In this document: piece by piece, positions 25,933 to 32,413 of the stretch | How positions within the stretch are numbered: position 1 is the first letter of the stretch | Layout: each line of letters starts with the position of its first letter | Assembly (NCBI RefSeq): GCF_015207985.1 | Contig: NZ_JADEVV010000048.1 | Span: 1-32,413, forward strand | Length of the DNA stretch: 32,413 bases | Source of the DNA: Synechocystis salina LEGE 00031 | GTDB taxonomy: Bacteria > Cyanobacteriota > Cyanobacteriia > Cyanobacteriales > Microcystaceae | Direction: 5' to 3' | The notes under the pieces: generated by a model | The model's database searches: none | What the model was told of the DNA's origin: nothing | Seen by the model: only the letters and a program-made list of their open reading frames with translations | Made by a program: the position numbers and the translations under genes

Positions 25933-27363
25933 TTAAATATCCAAAGAAGGAGGTTTAGGACGATTAGGATTAGAAAGAATAAGATTAAAAGCATTTTGAT
26001 GAATTGAGTCATCCAACCATGCGTTATAGACTTGGACATGAATAGAATGGCTATGGCGCATTTGCTTAGCAGCTAACCTTGAATCAAGCCCCATCTCAAT
26101 TGCCCTTCGTGCCCAACTATGACGAAGTGCATAAGGAGTAAATGGAATCTTCATAGTCTTAAACTTGTTGGAAACTGCTGCTCCATACTCACGGTGCTGA
26201 TTAGTCTTTCGTTCAAACACTGGCACTTGGATATTTTGCAAACTAAAAAAATCAAGCCATTCTGGATAAAGAGGCCAAACTTTTCCCGATGTGGTTTTCC
26301 CTTCCAAGACATAGCAGATTCCCTGATTGATTAAAGTCTCATGGTCGATAAAGAAAACTTCATGGTTTCTAAGTCCAAAGGTAGCCATCATGCCATAGAC
26401 CCAGCGCCAAGCCGGATCATCGATCAACTCAACGAATTTTTGAATTTCACTGTCAGAAGGTAAATTTCTGGGGTTGACTTCTTTAGGAGAATAACTTCCT
26501 TTAAGCAAAGTAATATCTATATTTATGTCGGCGATCGCCCCTAGATTTTTCATCGCGTAGCAACAGAGAACCCTGGATCTAGTATTGGGTTTGGTTGCGT
26601 GGATGCAATTCAACAACAGAGACTCGGAAATATTCTCTGAGAGGTCAAGCTTGGAAAAATAATAGTGATAACTGGTGTCATAGGTTGTTTCGCTCTTGTC
26701 ATTTCTTTCTCGTTTTGTAAAATATTGCTTCTCAAACTTAGCGATTGCCTTTTCTACGGTCATATTTTCTGCTAGAGGAGGCCAGGCAAAAGTTTTTTCT
26801 ACCAACTTAATTCCCAACTTCTTAGCTTCAGTCTCAGCAACCTTAAATCCGACGGGGTTTGCGTAAACTCCCAGAGCAATTCGTTGTCGATAAGGTTTGT
26901 TTTTGCCGCTTCCAGGTTTAGGAGGAAGGGTAGCAATCAAATTTAAGCGTTCGCACCGTTGTTCAATCGTCACTTTTGTCTTGGCCGCTTTCAATCTTTG
27001 ATTAACTTTTGCTAACTGCTCATTTTTTTCTGTCATAACCTTAATCTCTTCTTTCTTTTTAAGGTTGATCATCTCCTTTTCCACACTCGTGTTTTCGGCT
27101 AGGGGTTGCCAGGCAAAGGCTCTTTCTGCTAACTGAACACCCAACTTCTTAGCCTCAATCTCAGCAATTTTAAATCCTGCGGTGTTGGCATAAACCCCCA
27201 GGGCAATTCGTTGTCGGGAAGGCTTGGTCTTACCACTTCCAGGCTTAGGGGGAAGGGTAGCGATCAAATTTAATCGATTACACCGTTGTTCGATTGCCAC
27301 CTTGGTTTTGGCTGCTTTCAATCTTTGGTTAACTTTTGCCAACTCCTCATTTTTTTCTATCAT
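25933..27363 (-). CDS. Tyrosine recombinase/integrase with duplicated N-terminal module
   Basis: The catalytic domain is clear: ATFGLRNHE (first Arg), GKTTSGKVW (Lys), ALRHSWARRA (His-x-x-Arg), QMRHSHS (His) and VQVYNAWL (Tyr nucleophile). I place the start at the ATG at 27363, giving 476 aa; the frame is open to an ATG at 27447, but a -10 box overlaps that codon. The first 97 residues are repeated nearly exactly 109 residues later, each copy carrying RLNLIATLPPKPGSGK and RIALGVYAN, probably an arm-type DNA-binding or Int-N domain. Beside it lies part of a tRNA-Thr gene, so it likely integrates the plasmid there. Confidence 0.9.
   Translation of the reverse strand: MIEKNEELAKVNQRLKAAKTKVAIEQRCNRLNLIATLPPKPGSGKTKPSRQRIALGVYANTAGFKIAEIEAKKLGVQLAERAFAWQPLAENTSVEKEMINLKKKEEIKVMTEKNEQLAKVNQRLKAAKTKVTIEQRCERLNLIATLPPKPGSGKNKPYRQRIALGVYANPVGFKVAETEAKKLGIKLVEKTFAWPPLAENMTVEKAIAKFEKQYFTKRERNDKSETTYDTSYHYYFSKLDLSENISESLLLNCIHATKPNTRSRVLCCYAMKNLGAIADINIDITLLKGSYSPKEVNPRNLPSDSEIQKFVELIDDPAWRWVYGMMATFGLRNHEVFFIDHETLINQGICYVLEGKTTSGKVWPLYPEWLDFFSLQNIQVPVFERKTNQHREYGAAVSNKFKTMKIPFTPYALRHSWARRAIEMGLDSRLAAKQMRHSHSIHVQVYNAWLDDSIHQNAFNLILSNPNRPKPPSLDI
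26746..27363 (-). repeat. Tandem duplication inside the integrase gene (327-bp period)
   Basis: Two near-identical units of about 291 bp (27363-27073 and 27036-26746) are separated by 36 bp. The period of 327 bp is 109 codons, so the reading frame is kept. Differences between copies are scattered and mostly conservative, meaning the duplication is recent but under selection. Confidence 0.9.
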
Positions 27364-27402
27364 AGCTCCAAATCCTTGGATTAAATTTTGGATTGTTTTT
27401 GC

Positions 27403-27440
27403 GCGACATCTGGCGACATCTGGCGACATCTGGCGACATC
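27403..27440. repeat. Four 10-bp direct repeats (GCGACATCTG)
   Basis: GCGACATC begins at 27403, 27413, 27423 and 27433, each followed by TG except the last (TT). The 10-bp spacing is one helical turn, so all copies face the same side of the DNA. They lie between the probable -10 box and the start of the integrase. An operator or integrase arm-site cluster is likely; a replication iteron is possible. Confidence 0.75.
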
Positions 27441-27445
27441 TTTGC

Positions 27446-27451
27446 ATTGTA
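27446..27451 (-). promoter_or_regulatory. -10 box (TACAAT) of the integrase
   Basis: TACAAT on the minus strand overlaps the upstream candidate ATG (27447-27445). Transcription would begin near 27440, just at the 10-bp repeats, which leaves the ATG at 27363 as the better start. Confidence 0.4.
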
Positions 27452-27516
27452 CATCATCCTAAAAAATGCTGGATGAAAACCTTATTCAGAGAGCGAAACC
27501 CTTATCTAGCAAGGAA

Positions 27517-27566
27517 AGCTGGTGACGGGATTTGAACCTGCGACCGACTGATTACAAATCAGTTGG
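27517..27566 (-). other. Attachment site: 3' part of a tRNA-Thr(UGU) gene
   Basis: On the minus strand the sequence holds an anticodon arm ACTGA-TTTGTAA-TCAGT with anticodon TGT, a five-base variable loop, a T arm (GCAGG, loop TTCAAAT, CCCGT) and an acceptor strand CACCAGC with T as discriminator. The D arm and 5' acceptor strand are missing, so it is no working tRNA. The T stem has one A-C mismatch. Such 3' tRNA halves beside an integrase are classic attP cores: on integration they rebuild the 3' end of the host tRNA gene. The matching host 5' acceptor would read GCTGGTG. Confidence 0.8.
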
Positions 27567-27576
27567 CTAAAGAAAA

Positions 27577-27979
27577 CATGGTTCTATTTTTAATACATTT
27601 TACTATTATTTGATATGCTTTATACAATCAACATTATTCTTATGATTATTGTTGTTATGGTCTTAATTGGGAACGCAGGAAAATTTATCGTTAATTTTGT
27701 TCGATTACACAGCAATTTTGTATTTTTTAAATTTGATCTAATCGACAGTATTGATATGCAATAGGCAGATTTAATTTAATCCTACTTGGTTTTTCTAAAT
27801 ATCCAAATTAATCTTTTAATCACAACAAATTATATAACTTAAGATACCCGTCATGGAATTCCAACAGTAATTTTGCTTGGGTTGTACATAGGGTGGGTTT
27901 TTCTTTCTTTATTCGTTTCTTGATTTTTTACTCTCTTAATATAGATTGATTTACAGTTCTTTATGTAATCAATTTCTGT
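27577..27979. other. AT-rich gap of about 400 bp, no gene
   Basis: No credible coding frame occurs on either strand. The stretch is strongly AT-rich and contains several poly-T and poly-A tracts. It lies between the attachment site and the PIN toxin gene and could hold an AT-rich origin segment or the end of the toxin transcript. No specific motif was found. Confidence 0.5.
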
Positions 27980-28408
27980 CTAAAATATTGTAGAAATATT
28001 GAAAAATTGATTTATTGTGACAATTGAACAAAAAGATATCTCTCCCTCTAGTGTCAATAAATCCTTATCACCTGAAATTAGATAATCTGCTTTTCCCACT
28101 ATTGCTAATACTAAAAAAGGCAAATCAAATGGATCTCGACATGAAGGGATAATTGGAGGGGAATTGGGAATTTGAACGGTTTCGCAAAATGGTAAATAAT
28201 CAGCCAGCAATTCTTCTTGTTCCATCTGGCTTAACTGAAACTTAGGGTAGGCTAGCACCCGGATCAACTCAGTAATTGTTGCTTTAGATGCCAAGGGAGT
28301 ACATTCTCCTGACTGCCATATCTTGCGTAATTGACTGATTGGACCACCAAAGATTAGGGCTGAAACTAAAAGATTAGTGTCAATGACAACCCGAGGCTTG
28401 GTATTCAT
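27980..28408 (-). CDS. PIN-domain toxin (VapC-like)
   Basis: I chose the ATG at 28408, which overlaps the antitoxin stop as ATGA; product 142 aa. The PIN fold acidic residues are visible: VVIDTN near residue 10, ATITELIRV with Glu near 49, CRDPFDLPFL with Asp near 95, and ADYLISGDKDLL with Asp near 115. These coordinate metal for RNA cleavage. It belongs to the branch often called putative toxin-antitoxin system toxin component, PIN family. It probably aids plasmid retention together with the AbrB-like partner. Confidence 0.85.
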   Translation of the reverse strand: MNTKPRVVIDTNLLVSALIFGGPISQLRKIWQSGECTPLASKATITELIRVLAYPKFQLSQMEQEELLADYLPFCETVQIPNSPPIIPSCRDPFDLPFLVLAIVGKADYLISGDKDLLTLEGEISFCSIVTINQFFNISTIF

Positions 28409-28626
28409 GGTTGACGTGCCCAAGTTACTGCATTTGCAATATCTTCCTCATTTAAATTTAAACTTGCCAATTTTGCCCTAACCGCATCAGCCCGCTGGAT
28501 TCTGACAGGGGTCAGAATGATTTGTCCATTTTGTACAGTAACTTCAAAGTATTCTACCGAGCCTAAATTCTGAGTAATACTTTTCGGAAGCGTTAACTGA
28601 TTTTTTGATGTCAACTTAGCCAGCAT
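28405..28626 (-). CDS. AbrB/MazE-type antitoxin of the PIN toxin
   Basis: The 73-aa product begins with the swapped-hairpin signature LTSKNQLTLPKSITQNLG, a DNA-binding fold, followed by a strand and a C-terminal helix that should bind the toxin. It overlaps the toxin start by four bases. Two inverted repeats just upstream of its start probably form its operator. Confidence 0.85.
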   Translation of the reverse strand: MLAKLTSKNQLTLPKSITQNLGSVEYFEVTVQNGQIILTPVRIQRADAVRAKLASLNLNEEDIANAVTWARQP

Positions 28627-28630
28627 GATA

Positions 28631-28684
28631 GTAAGTTCTTATGAGGAAATAGAGAAAGTAAGGAATTCTTACTTCCTTAGTATA
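28631..28684 (-). promoter_or_regulatory. Promoter and operator of the PIN/AbrB pair
   Basis: On the minus strand a -10 box TATACT lies at 28684-28679. Two inverted repeats follow it: GTAAG-GAATT-CTTAC (28658-28672) and GTAAG-TT-CTTAT (28631-28642). Both lie at or after the expected transcription start, where an antitoxin would block RNA polymerase. Confidence 0.55.
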
Positions 28685-28699
28685 GCTTGTCAGTCTGTT

Positions 28700-29633
<934 letters not shown>

Positions 29634-29879
29634 ATGTCTGAATCTGCAAAGGGAAGTTTACGGGGTAATCGAAAAGTACCCAAAGGTGTTAAGGCAACTA
29701 GGGGCAGACCTCTTTTATACGATGAGGTCAAAGTCAGAAAATGGTATACTTTAACTCCTAAAGTTATCAATGCGATAAAGCAACGAGCAGAACATCAAAA
29801 TCTAACCGAAAGCGAGGCTTTAGAGCAATTGATAAGAACAATTGATTACCTTTCTATAGTCGAAAAAACCTCAAGTTGA
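29634..29879 (+). CDS. Small DNA-binding protein of the partition operon (ribbon-helix-helix-like)
   Basis: The 81-aa product has a basic, Gly/Arg-rich N-terminal tail and a C-terminal region (YTLTPKVINAIKQRAEHQN then TESEALEQLIRTI) that fits a strand followed by two helices, the ribbon-helix-helix or CopG pattern. Encoded 47 bases before parA, it may regulate parAB or copy number. Confidence 0.65.
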   Translation: MSESAKGSLRGNRKVPKGVKATRGRPLLYDEVKVRKWYTLTPKVINAIKQRAEHQNLTESEALEQLIRTIDYLSIVEKTSS

Positions 29880-29926
29880 GCCCATAGACTTTGACGATCG
29901 CCTTTCAGGATTATCTTCGTAAAATT

Positions 29927-30532
29927 ATGACTAAAACAATTGCCATTGTAAGTCGCAAAGGGGGAGTAGGTAAAAGTACTATTTGTTCTAATCTTGCTGT
30001 GCTTGCCGTTAACGCAACGGTTTTGGACTGTGATGATCAGGCTACTCTAGCTGATTGGGGTGATCGCCGATCTCAACTTTATCCTCAAGTAATTTCCATT
30101 GCAGCTAAACGAGCGGCGAGTTATCTTCAGACTACCAAAACTGAATGGAATTTCATTGACACTCCTGGAACTTTGGATGGTGGTGTCATTGAAGTGATGA
30201 AAGCTTCAGATTTTGTATTGGTTGTCCTCCGCTATGGGCAATTTGAGTTAGATTCTGTTTCTACCACTCTCTCGGCGATTCAAGTTACAGGTAAACCGGC
30301 CGCTATTGTCCTGAATCATATTCATCCCAACACTAAGGCTTCAGAATTAATTCATGATTTGGAGGCAGCGGAACTGGGGATTCCTATTGCTCCGATCGCC
30401 ATCCGTTTGCGTACTGATTTTCAGAATGCGGCAGTTCAGGGGATGGGGGTCGCGGAACTTTCAAAATCAAGTAAGGCTTCCCAGGAAATAATGCAATTAT
30501 GGCAATGGCTCCAGCAGGCAATTAATCCATGA
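29927..30532 (+). CDS. parA: ParA partition ATPase
   Basis: The ATG at 29927 gives a 201-aa product; the frame is open to a TTG at 29891, but the P-loop spacing favours 29927. The deviant Walker A SRKGGVGKST begins at about residue 8, with its signature Lys and the typical switch DCDDQATLADW near 38-48 and FIDTPGTLDG near 80. It is a short ParA (type Ib) without a DNA-binding N-terminal domain, so autoregulation probably comes from the preceding small protein or ParB. Its stop overlaps the parB start as ATGA. Confidence 0.9.
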   Translation: MTKTIAIVSRKGGVGKSTICSNLAVLAVNATVLDCDDQATLADWGDRRSQLYPQVISIAAKRAASYLQTTKTEWNFIDTPGTLDGGVIEVMKASDFVLVVLRYGQFELDSVSTTLSAIQVTGKPAAIVLNHIHPNTKASELIHDLEAAELGIPIAPIAIRLRTDFQNAAVQGMGVAELSKSSKASQEIMQLWQWLQQAINP

Positions 30533-31305
30533 AAAAACCCGACTTAACTAAAGCAATTTCCAGAGCTAAGGATGGTAATGCGGCAGAGAAAGCATTGCAA
30601 AAACAACAATCAGCCAATCAATTAATCCCTCTAGCCCAAATTGGCGATCGTGCTAGGGGAGATACTCGGCCCATCAATCCAAGTCACCTAGACCAGTTGA
30701 TGGAAAGCATTGCTGTCATTGGTTTGATCACTCCCTTAACTGTTGACTGTAAATATCGCCTATTGGCAGGGGGGCATCGCAAAGCGGCTTTAATTCGTTT
30801 GGCTAGTGAGAACTCTGAAAAATTTGCTGAGCTTTTTAGCGACGGTATTCCCGTTAGAGTGATGGCGATTGATTCAGAAGTCGATCCCGTTGATGCCCTG
30901 CAAATTGAAGTGGAAGAGAATACCCAACGTCGAAATTATACGGCGGCAGAAATTCGAGAAGCTGCTCGAAAGTTAGAGGAAGCTGGTTATCAAAAGATCC
31001 GAGGTCGTCCAACCCAGGGACAAAAATCCCTGAATCGGGAACTGATGACAGTGTTTAGATTGAGTCGTGAACGTATTTCCCGCATCTTGAATGAACCAGT
31101 ACAAAAAAATGTGAACAGGGTCACACTTTTTGAGAAAGCCACAGTTTTCTTGAATCACGCAGAGAAATTCCAACGGCAGTTGGGCAAGAGTGCTTTGGAT
31201 AGTCCAGAGGTCTCCAAGATTCAGCGCGACTTAGAAAAAGTGATGAAAAAGGTTAAGGTACTGATAGACGACGCGATATCAAAGAGTGGATCAGAAGATA
31301 AATGA
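30529..31305 (+). CDS. parB: ParB-type partition protein
   Basis: The 258-aa product has a ParB/Srx N-terminal domain with the nucleotide-binding motif LLAGGHRKAALIRL near residues 78-91 and EVEENTQRRNYT near 127-138. A helix-turn-helix lies around 183-195 (FRLSRERISRILN). It should bind a parS site and work with ParA to position the plasmid. It is translationally coupled to parA. No parS is identified with certainty. Confidence 0.88.
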   Translation: MKKPDLTKAISRAKDGNAAEKALQKQQSANQLIPLAQIGDRARGDTRPINPSHLDQLMESIAVIGLITPLTVDCKYRLLAGGHRKAALIRLASENSEKFAELFSDGIPVRVMAIDSEVDPVDALQIEVEENTQRRNYTAAEIREAARKLEEAGYQKIRGRPTQGQKSLNRELMTVFRLSRERISRILNEPVQKNVNRVTLFEKATVFLNHAEKFQRQLGKSALDSPEVSKIQRDLEKVMKKVKVLIDDAISKSGSEDK

Positions 31306-31534
31306 TTGAAGGAAAAAGGACTGAGCTACATAGGGTCACAACAAAAAAGCCACAAAAATTTAGGCTAAGCAAATCTCGCAGTGGGATGGCGATCGCTCTC
31401 AGCTAACGAACATCTCTAAACCACCCCCTCACATTCCCCACAGGAGGCACTTAATTAAACTTTTATGACGAGACCCCAACCATGCCAGTTTGATTATAAA
31501 AGGCAATAATTCTTGTCATAGAATTACCAATTGG
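31306..31534. other. Gap between parB and the convergent helicase gene
   Basis: This 229-bp region between two stop codons contains one HIP1 site, a TTAATTAA palindrome, and no coding frame. A terminator would be expected here, but no convincing GC-rich hairpin with a T tract was seen. Confidence 0.4.
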
Positions 31535-32413
31535 CTATGGTTCATTTTCCAATAAAATCAGATTTAAAAGATTTAATTCGTAGGAAGTGACAAAATACTG
31601 TTTTTGAAAGAGGAGTTGGAGTTGAAAGATCGCTTGTTTATCCACCACTGCCGCCCAGGGAAAATCGTCATATTCTGCAATAACGGGCATGACCAGTTGC
31701 CGATCCGTGAGACAGCGTCCAAGGGCGTTACGCCACAGTATGGTTTCCTCCATGAAGATTTGCCGATCCCGGTTATCCCCCTGCCAGAATTGACCATAGT
31801 CCACGGGAACGGCGATCGCCAAATGGCGGGATTGATTGGCCTGTAAAGTCGCGTATTCCTGGGCGTCATGGTCGGCATCGGGAGCATTACGATTTAAAAA
31901 ATGATGAAGCTCCTTGGCTGAGGTTTTAAGAGTTTTGGGTAAATCGGGATTCTGTTGAATGGCCCACAGGAGTTTGAGTAACTGTTGAATCTGACTGTGT
32001 TGCAGCGCACTCCAACGGGAAAAATTAAATTGTTCTTCAGCGTTGTAATCTTGCCAATCCTCTAACCAATAGGGGCCAAGACAGTAGGCATTATCGGGAA
32101 TCTGTAATCCAGGGGACAGGGGATAGGTTACTAACGTGCCTCCGGTTAAGGTTTTATTCAAAGAAACTAAGCAAGCTGGAATCGCATAGGAAACGATCTG
32201 GGATTGGGGCGATTTTCCTGTTAGGTCAAAGCGTTGAAACAGGGCTTGGACTAATTGATTCGCTTTTTCCACTGGCCCCTTCATGGTTTCAACGGTGGGA
32301 TCACCGACAAAAATATGGGCTTCATAGATGAATTGACTAACATCATCGGCCATCAAATGTAGTAATTCTTCTGAGTTAACACGACCCACGGGGACAAAGG
32401 CCAGGCGTTTTTT
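31535..32413 (-). CDS. Large SF2-type helicase of a defence array, C-terminal part (joins to 1-3184)
   Basis: This is the rest of the 1311-aa helicase; bases 32287-32413 repeat the window start. Residues from about 1062 onward show no catalytic motif. They are rich in helix-forming, Gln- and Leu-rich segments and look like an accessory domain after the helicase core. The stop codon is TAG at 31537-31535. The gene converges on parB with a 229-bp gap. An internal Met near 32389 could be mistaken for a start, but the frame is open through the junction to the ATG at 3184. Confidence 0.85.
   Translation of the reverse strand, partial: KKRLAFVPVGRVNSEELLHLMADDVSQFIYEAHIFVGDPTVETMKGPVEKANQLVQALFQRFDLTGKSPQSQIVSYAIPACLVSLNKTLTGGTLVTYPLSPGLQIPDNAYCLGPYWLEDWQDYNAEEQFNFSRWSALQHSQIQQLLKLLWAIQQNPDLPKTLKTSAKELHHFLNRNAPDADHDAQEYATLQANQSRHLAIAVPVDYGQFWQGDNRDRQIFMEETILWRNALGRCLTDRQLVMPVIAEYDDFPWAAVVDKQAIFQLQLLFQKQYFVTSYELNLLNLILLENEP
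32287..32413. repeat. Terminal overlap, copy 2 (circular junction)
   Basis: This is the second copy of the first 127 bases. It should be trimmed before any count of genes or sites. It lies inside the 1311-aa helicase gene. Confidence 0.95.

Noticed and set aside
27364-27447. Upstream ATG extension of the integrase by 28 residues
   Set aside because: The added residues are encoded by the 10-bp repeats in shifting frames, and the ATG overlaps a likely -10 box. The duplicated module begins naturally at 27363.
27517-27566. A working tRNA gene
   Set aside because: The D arm and 5' acceptor strand are absent and the T stem has an A-C mismatch, so it is only a 3' fragment.

Overview
The window is one complete circular replicon, almost certainly a cyanobacterial plasmid of 32,286 bp. 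Bases 32287-32413 repeat bases 1-127 exactly, so the linear ends are an assembly overlap and one large gene runs through the junction. The cyanobacterial origin rests on about 25 copies (counted by eye) of the HIP1 palindrome GCGATCGC, a CyRepA1-type replication protein with a DUF3854 region, and Uma2, TerB and HicAB-type genes common in that phylum.

Layout. (1) Defence half, about 31.5 kb through 0 to 21.5 kb. On the minus strand lie a 1311-aa helicase that spans the junction and a 1095-aa protein of unknown family, which I suspect has a PIWI/RNase H-like C-terminus. Divergently on the plus strand come a DUF499 ATPase, a 167-aa protein, HicAB, a second toxin-antitoxin pair and an orphan antitoxin fragment, a 438-aa putative nuclease, a DUF1156 DNA methyltransferase with a zinc ribbon, a Uma2 nuclease, a 409-aa PD-(D/E)XK nuclease and a 1070-aa PLD-SNF2 helicase. 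(2) A TerB-like gene, tail to tail with the helicase. (3) Replication, 22.1-25.9 kb: a frameshifted FinO-like gene, a small-ORF leader and CyRepA1. (4) Integration, 25.9-27.6 kb: a tyrosine recombinase with a tandemly duplicated N-terminal module, four 10-bp repeats in its 5' region, and the 3' part of a tRNA-Thr(UGU) gene that looks like an attachment site. (5) Maintenance, 28.0-31.3 kb: a PIN/AbrB toxin-antitoxin pair, a serine resolvase, a small DNA-binding protein, ParA and ParB.

How it fits together. The methyltransferase, two helicases, the DUF499 ATPase and several nucleases form a multi-gene restriction-like antiphage array. It resembles BREX and DISARM in parts list, but I see no DUF1998 (DrmB), PglZ or BrxL gene. 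Two AT-rich nuclease genes and the toxin-antitoxin modules sit between the core genes and look like exchangeable cargo; HIP1 is nearly absent from that stretch. Rep, Par, three intact toxin-antitoxin pairs and a resolvase keep the plasmid. The integrase and tRNA fragment suggest it can also sit in the chromosome. No relaxase or conjugation gene was seen.
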